This document shows positions 17,740 to 26,515 of a stretch of 64,000 nucleotides of DNA, piece after piece; the first letter of the stretch is position 1; each line of letters begins with the position of its first letter. Below the pieces are notes generated by a model. The model saw only the letters and a list, made by a program, of their open reading frames with translations. It had not been told where the DNA came from and searched no databases. The stretch covers positions 62,001 through 126,000 of the forward strand of contig DAOLUH010000003.1 of the NCBI GenBank assembly GCA_035420085.1, read 5' to 3'. Source of the stretch: DSWT01 sp035420085 (GTDB taxonomy: Bacteria; Chloroflexota; Anaerolineae; B4-G1; SLSP01). Both the position numbers and the translations under genes were made by a program.

Positions 17740-19127
17740 CACGCCTGCGGCCTCCCCATACGCGCCATGCGCCAGAGGATGAACGCATATAGCGCCAGCA
17801 GCACACCACTTCCGACCAGCAACCACTCTGGTTCGCAACCCGTTTCCGGCAAGAGCACTACTGTCGTCACTGTTGGGGTCTGCATCGGAGTAGCCGTCGT
17901 CGCCAAGGCAGTCGGCGTTGAAAGGACGGGTGGCTTGACCGGTGTAGGGAACGGCGTCGGCTTCTGTGGTAGGGGCGCAGCCAGACCCGGTGCGCGCCGT
18001 AGGATACGGGCGTCAGCACCTGGCGTCGGCGTGGGCAACGGTGCAGGCTTGTCGGTAGTTGGTAGGTTGCTCTGCGGTGTCGTTGTCATTCCTTGTGTTA
18101 CCCGCAGTGTGTAGCCGGTGTCCGGTCCGTAGACGCGCCAGTCGTAGCTGCGCACCAGCGTGCTGTATACGCCATTGGCCGGAGCCGTCCACACGATGCG
18201 CGAAGTCACATCCCGTGGGTAGTTCACGTCGTCGTTCTCCGCCAACGGCGTCGCGCAGTCATTGGTGGCATACAAGGCCAGCAGGGTGTCAGCCTGTGGC
18301 CCCAAGTCACCCGTTTCGAGCACGTAGGTCTGCCCGGCGACGGCCTGAAACGCAAACCAGTCGTTGTCGTTCTCGCCGTCGAAGTCATCGCGGTAGAGCG
18401 TCTCCCACGCACTGTCGAGACCTGGACATATCCCTGGCGCGTCGGCGATCTGCACCACGGGCGGCGCGGGAGGATACCCACGCAACACCAACGGTAGGAA
18501 GATGCGCGTCGGGCGATATACCTGCACCGTTGCTGACTTGCTGACCGGGCCATAGCTGTCGCTCTGCGCAACGGCGGTATTCGTAAGGAACAGACCTTCT
18601 GTTCCCGTGTCCACCGTGGCGCGGTAGGTCAGCACCGCGATTTCCTCGTAGCTCAACGTTGCCAGGTGTAATGAGAGAGCATTGTCACCCACAGTGACAC
18701 TCCCCTTGTCTGCCTTGACGCTCTCCGGCAGCAAGGTCAAGCCCCTTGGCAGCGTGTCGCTGACGACGATGTTGGTCTGCGGACGCACCCCATTGTTGGT
18801 CACAGCCACGATGAAGGTCAGCGTCTCGCCCACCTCGGTGCGTTCCGGGCTAACGTCGCGGTAGGTCTTTTCGAGCACCAACACCTCAGCGGCGTTGAGG
18901 CCGTACCAGATACCGCCAGTGACGGTATTGCCCGTGTTCCGCGACGTGGCGACGCTGGTCTGGCCCAGCGTGCCGTGCAGCGTGTAGCGCCCATTGGTCA
19001 GCGTTCCTCCGGCGGCGGCGCTTAGCGTATCTGCCGTAATGTGATACGGACCGGGCACTTGCGCTGCCACGGGGACAGCGAGCAAGCAACTCAGAAGCAG
19101 TAGGAGTAACAGTATACGTCGCATCAT
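17739..19127 (-). CDS. LPETG-anchored surface protein with DUF11-type domain
   Basis: 462 aa. A signal peptide (MMRRILLLLLLLSCLLAVPVAAQ) is followed by a region with GTLGQTSVATS and GGIWYGL, a DUF11/conserved-repeat domain (YRDVSPERTEVGETLTFIVAV, LPRGLTLLPESV), then RIFLPLVLRGYPP, a pre-peptidase-like domain (DNDWFAFQAVAGQTYVLETG) and a Pro/Thr linker. The last 40 residues are LLPETGCEPE, a hydrophobic stretch and RMARMGRPQA: a canonical sortase sorting signal (LPxTG, membrane span, basic tail). GAGGAGG precedes the start. It follows the 1466-aa repeat protein by 9 bases. It is probably a wall- or pilus-linked adhesin. No sortase gene is in the window. Confidence 0.8.
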   Translation of the reverse strand: MMRRILLLLLLLSCLLAVPVAAQVPGPYHITADTLSAAAGGTLTNGRYTLHGTLGQTSVATSRNTGNTVTGGIWYGLNAAEVLVLEKTYRDVSPERTEVGETLTFIVAVTNNGVRPQTNIVVSDTLPRGLTLLPESVKADKGSVTVGDNALSLHLATLSYEEIAVLTYRATVDTGTEGLFLTNTAVAQSDSYGPVSKSATVQVYRPTRIFLPLVLRGYPPAPPVVQIADAPGICPGLDSAWETLYRDDFDGENDNDWFAFQAVAGQTYVLETGDLGPQADTLLALYATNDCATPLAENDDVNYPRDVTSRIVWTAPANGVYSTLVRSYDWRVYGPDTGYTLRVTQGMTTTPQSNLPTTDKPAPLPTPTPGADARILRRAPGLAAPLPQKPTPFPTPVKPPVLSTPTALATTATPMQTPTVTTVVLLPETGCEPEWLLVGSGVLLALYAFILWRMARMGRPQA

Positions 19128-19136
19128 CGGCCTCCT

Positions 19137-22100
19137 CTACGGACATGTCGTCGCCCCGAAGGTCGCGCCACGAGTCACGGCGACACAGGTGATGGCGTTG
19201 AAGACACCCCCTGTGCCCACGAAGTCGCTGTGCTTGACGAGGATGCGTCCCGGCTGTCCGGCCTGAGTGTTGAGCACCACATAGGTTGGCGCTTCCAAGA
19301 TACTGTGGTAGACCTCGACCCACCCGTCGCTGTCGAGGGCTTCACCGTCGGAACTGACGTGGGCGGCATTGACGCTTAGGCGGCTGTTGAGGTCTTCCAC
19401 CTTGATGCCATACGCACTCACGCCACTGGCTGTGTACTTTCCGCCGTAGAGTGTGGCTTCGGCTGGGAAAGGCGGAGTCACAGCTTGCGCCTTGAGCATC
19501 AGCGCCGCGTTGATGGCCGTGCCGCCGCTGACCGTCGCGGTGACGTTTTCCAGCGTGGCGCGTCCGGCGACCCACAGCGCAAAGCTGCTGTGCGCCGTTC
19601 CACTGCTACTCACATTGACGTTGGCGATGAGCACATTGCTCTTTCCCATTGGGGTGAGGATGCCCACGCGAGTCTGCCCGCTGCTGCCGCTGTTGGTCAC
19701 GGTCAGGTCGCGTGCGCTGGTGTTGGAGTCCAGGATCAGCGTGGCCTTGTCCACGGGGCTGCCGTTGTCGTCGGTGATTGAGCCTTGCAGCACGGTCACG
19801 TCACGGCCCGCGCCTTGTAGATGCACATACGGCTTGAGCGTCACCGTCTCAGCGTAGACGCCGGGGGCAATCCAGATGAGATACGGGTTTGTGGCGCTGG
19901 CATCGGTGATGCTGCTGACGGCGGCTTGGATGGTGGTGAAGTCCCCGCCGCTCGCCGCGACGACCAGGGTACGGGCATACCCCGGTGCAACGGGGCTGCC
20001 GCAACCCCACACACCGCTATTCCATTGCGGCATCTGGCCGTTGGCGCAGGTTTGCGGGAGCTGGTAGGGTGTGGACAGACTGAACTGCGTACCGATCAAG
20101 GCCAAACCGGTCCCGCCGGTGTAGGTGGTATTGTCATCGGCCTCGCAGGTTACCGTGCCGTCAGCATTGATCGCGCGGATGCTACTGCCCACGGCGCACG
20201 TGCTGCTGACACGACGTTGCAGGTAAGTGGTGTCCGCTGTCAAGGTCACGCTGCCGGTTGTCCCACCACCGGTCAAGCCGGTTCCAGCGGTTACACTGGT
20301 GATGTCGCCGCCGGCATCATCATCGGTTTCACAGATCACCGTCCCATCCGCATTGATCGCACGGATGCTGCTCCCTGCCACACACGTGGCACTGACGCGC
20401 CGTTGCAGGTACGTGGTGTCGGCAGCCAGACTCACACTGCCCGCAGTGCCGCCGCCGGTCAGTCCAGTGCCCGCCGTCACAGCCGTAATGTCGCCGCCGC
20501 TGTTTTGATCGTCGGTACAGACCCACGCTGTACCGTTCCATTCGGCCAGTTGGTTAGGCGCACACGTCTGAGGAAGCTGGTAGGGCGCAGCAATGCTGAA
20601 CTGTGTGCCACTCAGGGACAGGCCGGTGCTGGCGGTATAGGTAGTGTCATCATCGGCCTCGCAAGTCACTGTCCCATCGGCATTGATCGCCCGAATGCTG
20701 CTGCCCACGGCGCACGTACTGCTGACGCGGCGCTGTAAGTACGTGGTGTCCGCAGCAAGCGTCACACTGCCTGTCGTACCACCCCCGGTCAGTCCGGTGC
20801 TGGCCGTCACGCTGGTAATGTCGCCGCCCGCGTCGTCATCGGTTTCGCAGAGCACCGTGCCATCAGCGTTGATCGCGCGAATGCTGCTACCGGCCACACA
20901 ACTCGCACTAACGCGGCGTTGCAGGTAGGTGGTGTCGGCGGCGAGGGTCACACTGCCCGTCGTACCGCCACCGGTTAGCCCTGTACTGGCCGTGACCGCA
21001 GTGATGTCACCGCCGCTGTTGTCATCCGTCGCGCAGACCCAGACCGTTCCATTCCACTCGGCAGTCTGTCCATTGGTACAGGTCTGCGGAAGCTGATACG
21101 GTGCGGCCAGGCTGAACTGTGTTCCGGTCAGCGTTAGTCCCGCGCTGGCGCTGTAGGTCGTGTCGGTATCCGGTTCGCAGATCACTGTACCATCGGCGTT
21201 GACGGTGCGGATACTGCTGCCCACCGCACAGGTGTTGTTAACACGGCGCTGTAGATATGTCGTATCGGCGCTGAGCGTCACACTGCCTGTCGCCCCGCCG
21301 CCACTCAGTCCACTCCCTGCTGTGACCGCCGTGATGTCGCCGCCGCTGTCGTTGTCGGAGGCACATGTCCACGCTGTCCCGTTCCATTCGGCAACTTGTC
21401 CATTGGTGCAGGCTTGGGGCAGACGGTAGGGGACGGTCAGGTTGACCTGGTTGCCGGACAGGGTGATCCCGGTGCCTGCGGTATAGGTCGTGTCGTTGTC
21501 CACGCCATCGGCGAAGCCTGCCGGAATGCCATTCAGGCCGGACCAGGGTGCGCCAGTGACGCTAAACGTAGCATCATCCAGGCTTAACCCAAATCCAGCC
21601 TCGTAGGTGGTGTCGTTGTCTATGCCATCGGCAAACCCATCCGGCACATTGGTAAAGTTGTGCCAATCCAGGTAGTAGGCGCTGTCTTGTCCGGCGAGTG
21701 TCTCGGCGTCACCTGCGGTGTAGGCATACGTCGCGGTGTGCGTGGTCGTGCTGGTGATGATCTCTATGACTTGTTCGTTGGTGACATAGCCCGCCTGGTT
21801 GACGATGGAAATGACCTCGCTGGATGTCACATATCCGGCAGCATTAACCGCCGCCAGCGCATCTTCATCTGTGTAGACCGTATCGTTGTCCACACCATCG
21901 GAAAAGCCTTCCGGCACATCGCTCAGCCCCGACCATGGTGCGCCGGTGACACTGAATGTCGTGTCGTCCAAGGTTAAACCAGAACCAGCAATGTAGGAGG
22001 TGTCGTTATCTACACCATCAGCAAACCCATCCGGCACATTGGTGAAGTTGTGCCAGTCGAGGTAGTATGCGCCGTCTTGCTCATTGAGAGTATGCGCATC

Positions 22101-23537
22101 ATCGGCAGTAAAAGCATACGTCGCCGTGTGTGTTGTCGTATTGGTGATGATCTCTACGACTTGTTCGTTAGTAACGTAGCCTGCCTGGTTGACAACGGAG
22201 ATAACACCAGTGGTGGTTACGTAGCCGGCGGTGCTGATCGCTGACAGCGCATCGTCGTCAGTGTAGATCGTGTCATTGTCCACGCCATCGGCAAAGCCTT
22301 CCGGCACATCACTCAGCCCTGACCACGGTGCGCCGATGACGTTGAACATCGTGTCGTTCAAGGCTAAGCCAGCACCGGCGCTGTAGATTGTGTCGTCGTC
22401 TATCCCATCACTAAATCCGTCCGGCACGTTGGTGAAGTTGTGCCAGTCGAGGTAATACGCACTGTCCTGTCCGTCAAGTGTCGCGGCGTTGCTTGCCGTG
22501 TACGCATACGTTGCCGTGGGCATAGTCGTGTTGGTGATGATCTCCACGATCTGCACATTGGTCACATAGCCCGCCTGGTTGACGACCGAGATCACCTGAC
22601 TGGATGTAACATATCCGGCAGCGCCGACCGCAGATAGAGCATCGTCATCTGTGTAGATGGTGTCATTGTCGATTCCATCGGCAAAGCCTTCCGGCACATC
22701 ACTCAGTCCCGACCAGGGTGCGCCGGTGACACTGAACGTTCCGCCGTCCAGGCTCAAGCCCCACCCGGCAGCGTAGGTCGTGTCATTGTCCAAGCCATCG
22801 GCAAAGCCGTCCGGCACGTTGGTGAAGTTGGGCCAGTCCAGGTAGTAGGCGCTGCCCTGCCCATTGAGTGTTTCCGCATCACTTGCGGTGAGGGCATGGG
22901 CCACCGTGATGGTCAGCATGTGTGTCGTACTCAGCACATCGATAATGCCGGTGGCGGTCAGATACCCGGCAGCTTGCACAGCCGACAGCGCGTCTTCGTC
23001 AGTGTAGATGGTGTCGTTGTCGACGCCGTCAACAAAGCCGTCCGGCACGTGGGTGAGATTACGCCAGTCGTGGTAGGTATCTGGGGCAGCCCCGCCCAGC
23101 ATTGTCGCGTCCTCGGCGATCGCTGCGTGCTCAGCCAGGGACGCGCCCAAGGCATACGCCACGGCCCCCAACGGCTGGCGGGGGACGAGTGTCTCGCCGC
23201 CCACGGCGATCTCCAGATAGGTGTCGCCGGTGAAGGTTGCCGGATCAAGAGGTATCTCGGTGCCCAATAACAGGGAGAAGTAACCGTCAGTGACGGTCAC
23301 GGTATGCGCTTCCGGTCCCCAGAGACGTACTCCGTCTGCCTTGCCGTTCCAGAGGCTGAAAGCCATTGGGTACGCGCCGTCGGCCACCGGCAGGCCGGTC
23401 GCGTCCAGCAGGTGGCCCTGGTAGGTCAAGAAATGGGATGGCGCAGCCGGGGCAGCAGGCGCAGCCACGGCACGCACTACATTAGAGACGATCAAGATCG
23501 CCAGTAATACGAGTGTCAAAATGCGTTTAGGTCGCAT
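19137..23537 (-). CDS. Giant secreted repeat protein with C-terminal beta-helix
   Basis: 1466 aa, the longest product here. A signal peptide is followed by a domain known from bacterial surface proteins (TYQGHLLDATGLPVADGAYP ... PLGAVAYALGAS). Residues about 150-690 are repeats of roughly 115-125 residues built on YYLDWHNFTNVPDGFADG, APWSGLSDVPEGF and two or three GYVT segments. Residues about 690-1190 are phage-tail-fibre-like repeats with DTTYLQRRV, INADGTVICE, GDITAVTAG and TGLTGGGT. The last 270 residues form a right-handed beta-helix of pectin-lyase type (GGDFTTIQAAVSS, APGVYAETVTL). AAAGGAGC lies seven bases before the ATG. It is likely a fibrous adhesin or pilus-tip protein; export is clear, ligand unknown. 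Confidence 0.8.
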   Translation of the reverse strand: MRPKRILTLVLLAILIVSNVVRAVAAPAAPAAPSHFLTYQGHLLDATGLPVADGAYPMAFSLWNGKADGVRLWGPEAHTVTVTDGYFSLLLGTEIPLDPATFTGDTYLEIAVGGETLVPRQPLGAVAYALGASLAEHAAIAEDATMLGGAAPDTYHDWRNLTHVPDGFVDGVDNDTIYTDEDALSAVQAAGYLTATGIIDVLSTTHMLTITVAHALTASDAETLNGQGSAYYLDWPNFTNVPDGFADGLDNDTTYAAGWGLSLDGGTFSVTGAPWSGLSDVPEGFADGIDNDTIYTDDDALSAVGAAGYVTSSQVISVVNQAGYVTNVQIVEIITNTTMPTATYAYTASNAATLDGQDSAYYLDWHNFTNVPDGFSDGIDDDTIYSAGAGLALNDTMFNVIGAPWSGLSDVPEGFADGVDNDTIYTDDDALSAISTAGYVTTTGVISVVNQAGYVTNEQVVEIITNTTTHTATYAFTADDAHTLNEQDGAYYLDWHNFTNVPDGFADGVDNDTSYIAGSGLTLDDTTFSVTGAPWSGLSDVPEGFSDGVDNDTVYTDEDALAAVNAAGYVTSSEVISIVNQAGYVTNEQVIEIITSTTTHTATYAYTAGDAETLAGQDSAYYLDWHNFTNVPDGFADGIDNDTTYEAGFGLSLDDATFSVTGAPWSGLNGIPAGFADGVDNDTTYTAGTGITLSGNQVNLTVPYRLPQACTNGQVAEWNGTAWTCASDNDSGGDITAVTAGSGLSGGGATGSVTLSADTTYLQRRVNNTCAVGSSIRTVNADGTVICEPDTDTTYSASAGLTLTGTQFSLAAPYQLPQTCTNGQTAEWNGTVWVCATDDNSGGDITAVTASTGLTGGGTTGSVTLAADTTYLQRRVSASCVAGSSIRAINADGTVLCETDDDAGGDITSVTASTGLTGGGTTGSVTLAADTTYLQRRVSSTCAVGSSIRAINADGTVTCEADDDTTYTASTGLSLSGTQFSIAAPYQLPQTCAPNQLAEWNGTAWVCTDDQNSGGDITAVTAGTGLTGGGTAGSVSLAADTTYLQRRVSATCVAGSSIRAINADGTVICETDDDAGGDITSVTAGTGLTGGGTTGSVTLTADTTYLQRRVSSTCAVGSSIRAINADGTVTCEADDNTTYTGGTGLALIGTQFSLSTPYQLPQTCANGQMPQWNSGVWGCGSPVAPGYARTLVVAASGGDFTTIQAAVSSITDASATNPYLIWIAPGVYAETVTLKPYVHLQGAGRDVTVLQGSITDDNGSPVDKATLILDSNTSARDLTVTNSGSSGQTRVGILTPMGKSNVLIANVNVSSSGTAHSSFALWVAGRATLENVTATVSGGTAINAALMLKAQAVTPPFPAEATLYGGKYTASGVSAYGIKVEDLNSRLSVNAAHVSSDGEALDSDGWVEVYHSILEAPTYVVLNTQAGQPGRILVKHSDFVGTGGVFNAITCVAVTRGATFGATTCP
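20090..21480. repeat. Tandem coding repeats, tail-fibre-like type
   Basis: Imperfect copies, about 120-300 bases each, encode DTTYLQRRV / ADGTVTCE / GDITAVTA / QLPQTC units of the giant secreted protein. Several stretches of more than 40 bases differ by only a few bases, so assembly collapse or copy-number variation is possible. Confidence 0.8.
21480..23060. repeat. Tandem coding repeats, NVPDGFADG type
   Basis: About four copies of a roughly 370-base unit encode LDWHNFTNVPDGF, VTGAPWSGLSDVPEGF and GYVT segments, with a partial copy at the high-coordinate end. The copies are diverged at third positions, so the duplications are not very recent. Confidence 0.8.
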
Positions 23538-23573
23538 TGTGTATGCTCCTTTCCTTATATAGGTGTATAGGCG

Positions 23574-23990
23574 TTATTCAAACGCGCCCGGCGTGGGTGG
23601 GCCGGGGTAGAACTGTTCCCAGCGGGTGAATGCTCCGGCAGTGACCTCCGGTGCAGCCAGGTCCCACAGCAATAAGGCCGGGGCTTCGTAGCGGGCGGTG
23701 GCCTGGACGCCGCGTTGCAGCGTCAACGGTGTAACCGCCGTCTGTCCTCCGAAGTCCACATTGGACCCTTGAATGAAGCGCGCGGCCCAGGCGCGGCCCG
23801 CGTCTACGTCGTTGGCCTTGCCTGTCAGGGTCGTTGCATCCTGGGCGTAGGCGGCATTGTTCAGGCGTACCCAGTAGGCCCAGCCGATGCCGATGATCGC
23901 CCCGGTGAGGAACAGAAAGACCGGCAAGACCAAGAGCATCTCGATGAGGGCCTGGCCTTGTTCTTTGTTAGGGTGAGTCATCTTCGGCAT
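23574..23990 (-). CDS. TadE-like pseudopilin
   Basis: 138 aa. The N-terminus NKEQGQALIEMLLVLPVFLFLTGAIIG is the TadE signature; a short outer domain follows (VDFGGQTAVTPLTLQRGVQ). CAGGAGA precedes the ATG at 23990. It lies between the Flp pilin gene (59 bases upstream) and the giant secreted protein. As one of three TadE/G-like genes in the locus, it probably forms part of the pilus envelope complex. Confidence 0.83.
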   Translation of the reverse strand: MPKMTHPNKEQGQALIEMLLVLPVFLFLTGAIIGIGWAYWVRLNNAAYAQDATTLTGKANDVDAGRAWAARFIQGSNVDFGGQTAVTPLTLQRGVQATARYEAPALLLWDLAAPEVTAGAFTRWEQFYPGPPTPGAFE

Positions 23991-24049
23991 TGTGAATCTC
24001 CTGGATCAGGCCGGGGAAGGCGGCAAGGACCACCCTCCCCGGCGCACGC

Positions 24050-24334
24050 TTAGGGCGCGGTGATGGTCAGCGAGTTGACGCTGGTGGTCGCCTGGCCGTA
24101 CTTGGTGCGGATGGCGCGGTACAGCGCCAACACTGCTGCCGCCACGACGAAGACCCCGGCGATGCCGATGATGTATTCCAGCAAGCCCTGCCCTTCCTCG
24201 CGGGCCAGCGCCTGCTTCACCTGCCCGCGCTGCAAGGCGTGCAGCCGTCGCGCGATGGGATGCGCCGCGATCCGTTGGCTGACCCACAGATAGGTCAGGG
24301 TGACAATGTTTTGAGTGCGTTGCACGATGTTCAT
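24050..24334 (-). CDS. flp: Flp-type major pilin
   Basis: 94 aa from ATG 24334 (AAGGAGG about eleven bases upstream). The class III prepilin signal is EEG/QGLLEYII: glycine at -1, glutamate at +5, tyrosine at +6, followed by a 20-residue hydrophobic segment. Cleavage would leave a mature pilin of about 46 residues, the usual Flp size. The leader peptide is long (about 48 residues, with several Arg and His), unlike the 10-20 residues common in the family. A 205-base spacer with a stable hairpin separates it from tadC, which may allow the pilin to be made at higher level than the assembly proteins. A longer frame starting at 24448 has no good ribosome site. Confidence 0.85.
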   Translation of the reverse strand: MNIVQRTQNIVTLTYLWVSQRIAAHPIARRLHALQRGQVKQALAREEGQGLLEYIIGIAGVFVVAAAVLALYRAIRTKYGQATTSVNSLTITAP

Positions 24335-24396
24335 AGGCTTATCTCTCCTCCTTCTGCTGTAATGAATATGAAAATGGAAATGTCTTTGGGTATGTG

Positions 24397-24425
24397 GGGG
24401 ACGCCGTGAACGGGACGGCGTCCCC
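24397..24425 (-). promoter_or_regulatory. Stable hairpin upstream of the pilin gene
   Basis: GGGGACGCCGT (24397-24407) and ACGGCGTCCCC (24415-24425) form a perfect 11-bp GC-rich stem with a 7-base loop. There is no U run on either strand, so mRNA stabilisation or processing upstream of the abundant pilin message is more likely than termination. Confidence 0.65.
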
Positions 24426-24540
24426 GGATAGGTGTACACTGACGCCACTGCGGGTCACTCTCAGAGCGCCCTCCCAGGCGTGCGGGACAGTCAACGGCTT
24501 ATAGGCATCACCTCCTTTCGTCGCGCCAGGCACAGACGAC

Positions 24541-25449
24541 TTACAGAAAGCCGCCCGTCCCCAGGCTGGCAAAGGCGCGTAACGCGCCGGGCGCGGCCAA
24601 GACCAGCAGTGTGGCGAGGATGGCGAAGAAGGCCGGGACGATCATCAAGACCGTATTGCGGTAGCCCCGCGCGGTGATGCGCTGGGTCAGTTCCGTCCGG
24701 AGTTCCGCGGCCAACCCCCGTAATGCCTCGCTTACCCCGCCGCCCAGCCGCGCCGCCGTGCGCAGCAGCGTCACAAACGGGATCAGCGGGGGCAGGTTGC
24801 CGTTGCTTTCCAGCAAGGTTTCCACCCCCGCCGCCAGATCGCCGCTGACGTTGTAGTGCGCCGCGACGTAGCGCAGTTCGGCCACGAACACCCCACCGGG
24901 GCGCTCCGCCAACTGCTGCACCGCCTGCGGCAGGGGGTACCCCGCCGCCAGGAAGTTCGCCAGCCGATCCAGCGCCGAGGCCATATCCGCGAGCATCTGG
25001 TCATCGCGCCGCGACGCCTTGCTCTTGAGGTCCATATCCGGCAAGAAGAAGCCTACCACGCCGGTCGCCGCAGCAACCCCCAAGCTGACCGTGGGACTGA
25101 AGCCGCCGAGGGACGCCAGGAGCACGCCTGCGCCCAGGCCCAGCACCGCCAACAGCGTGGCGCTGGCGATCTTGTAGGCGTAGAAGGTGCGCGTATTGGG
25201 ATACAGCGCGCCGATCCGCTGCCAGAACCCCGCCTGCTTGAGCCGCGTTTCCACGTCGGTCGCGTCACGCCGACGCAACAACGTCTCGGCCCACGTCCCG
25301 AACAAGCGGTCCACCAGGGGCCGCCGCGCCTGCACTTGTTCCAGGCCCAGACGCACACTGAGGGTGCGCGGCGGACGGCGTTGCCCTGCACTGACCGCCA
25401 GGAACGTCCCCAGACCACCCAAGAAAGCTAACCATACGCTGTAGTTCAT
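24541..25449 (-). CDS. tadC: TadC-like pilus inner-membrane platform protein
   Basis: 302 aa type II secretion F-domain protein. Membrane segments lie at the N-terminus, around residues 95-150 and at the C-terminus (LMIVPAFFAILATLLVLAAPG). The cytoplasmic F domain includes DDQMLADMASALDRLANFLAAGYPLPQAVQQLAE and GGVSEALRGLA. With TadB it forms the membrane platform driven by TadA. Its ATG at 25449 overlaps the tadB stop by 4 bases (ATGA), so the pair is coupled. Size and order are those of standard Tad loci. Confidence 0.88.
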   Translation of the reverse strand: MNYSVWLAFLGGLGTFLAVSAGQRRPPRTLSVRLGLEQVQARRPLVDRLFGTWAETLLRRRDATDVETRLKQAGFWQRIGALYPNTRTFYAYKIASATLLAVLGLGAGVLLASLGGFSPTVSLGVAAATGVVGFFLPDMDLKSKASRRDDQMLADMASALDRLANFLAAGYPLPQAVQQLAERPGGVFVAELRYVAAHYNVSGDLAAGVETLLESNGNLPPLIPFVTLLRTAARLGGGVSEALRGLAAELRTELTQRITARGYRNTVLMIVPAFFAILATLLVLAAPGALRAFASLGTGGFL

Positions 25450-26330
25450 CGCGTCGCTCCTTGGGCTTCCAGGTCTAGCCCCGCCTTGGCGATCTTCTGC
25501 GCGAGCAAGTAAGCCACGCCGGAGAAGACAATGGCCACCGCCAGGACGATCTGGCCTTCCAACGTGGCGTAGAAGCCACCCTCGTAGTCGCGTAACGCCA
25601 ACTTGAGCAGCACCAGAAAGACGAAGGGGGCAATCGCCACAATCGTGCCTTCGAGTTTGGGCTGTGTCTGCCGGGCGCGGATCTCGTTCTGAATCTGGAT
25701 CACGCCGCGCAGCAGGCTTTGCAGCCCTTCCAAGACGGTCTTGAGCTTGCCGCCCTGTTGTTCACGCACGGCGAGAGCTTCGGCCAGCATATCGAAGTAG
25801 GGGTTGTGGCGACGTTCGGCCACCTGGTAGATGGCGTCACTCAGGGTGGCACGGGTCTGCAAGGCGGTGACCACCTGCACGAAGTCATTGCGTACCGGTT
25901 CGCGCATATAGGGCGTGGCTTCCTGCAAGGCGGCGTTCAGGTTGGGGTTGGCGCTGTAGGAACGCAGCAGCGTCTCGATGGCCTGGCTGAGGGCGTTAAC
26001 GTAGTCGCGCTTGAAGCGTTCCTGTTTTGCGGCCCACACCTGCCAGTAGATGACCGGGCCGATACAGATGACGACCCCGGCCAGAATGGTTGGCCCCAAG
26101 ATCACCAACACGCCTCCCGCCAGCGCCGCGCCGATCCCCAGGCCGGTGAGTAGGAACTCCCGGGCCGACAGGGGAATATCGGCGGCCTGCAAGCGCGCGT
26201 TCAGGCGCGCCAGCATTCCCCGCTGATCGACGGGCACGAGGCGCACGTAAGCGCGCGTGGTTGCCCCAATCCAGGCCAGGAGCACCCCCGCCCCGGCTAA
26301 GGCCGCGAAAAGCCAAGTTGTTGTGTTCAT
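25446..26330 (-). CDS. tadB: TadB-like pilus inner-membrane platform protein
   Basis: 294 aa. N-terminal membrane segments are followed by a type II secretion F domain: QERFKRDYVNALSQAIETLLRSY, NLNAALQEATPYM, then FDMLAEALAVREQQGGKLKTVLEGL, with terminal membrane spans. Partner of TadC. I chose ATG 26330 (GAGGAGG upstream) rather than an ATG at 26366, whose added residues (MDLGLLSRRTYL) are translated spacer. It is separated from the prepilin-peptidase gene by about 150 bases of short repeats. Confidence 0.87.
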   Translation of the reverse strand: MNTTTWLFAALAGAGVLLAWIGATTRAYVRLVPVDQRGMLARLNARLQAADIPLSAREFLLTGLGIGAALAGGVLVILGPTILAGVVICIGPVIYWQVWAAKQERFKRDYVNALSQAIETLLRSYSANPNLNAALQEATPYMREPVRNDFVQVVTALQTRATLSDAIYQVAERRHNPYFDMLAEALAVREQQGGKLKTVLEGLQSLLRGVIQIQNEIRARQTQPKLEGTIVAIAPFVFLVLLKLALRDYEGGFYATLEGQIVLAVAIVFSGVAYLLAQKIAKAGLDLEAQGATR

Positions 26331-26339
26331 TAGATAAGT

Positions 26340-26515
26340 CCTCCTCGAAAGTAGTCCCAAGTCCAAAGTCGCAAGTCCGAAGTCTTTGCCCTTGGGAGTG
26401 AATGCTGGTTACGCGATGCTCGAAGCTGGATGCGCGTTGCTGACCGCTGACGGCTGATGGCTGACCGCTGATGCCCCCGCTCCTACTGAAAACTGAGCAC
26501 TGACAACTGACAACT
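26340..26515. repeat. Spacer of short repeats running into the peptidase gene's 3' end
   Basis: Units such as CTGATGGCTGACCGCTGATG and CTGAAAACTGAGCACTGACAACTGACAACT fill the tadB-cpaA spacer and extend into the coding end of the prepilin peptidase, where they encode its last residues (CQLSVLSFQ). Confidence 0.75.

Noticed and set aside
24490..24515. Five-codon frame after a strong AAGGAGGTG in the tadC-flp spacer
   Set aside because: A leader peptide is possible, but the spacing to ATG is short and no attenuator structure pairs with it.
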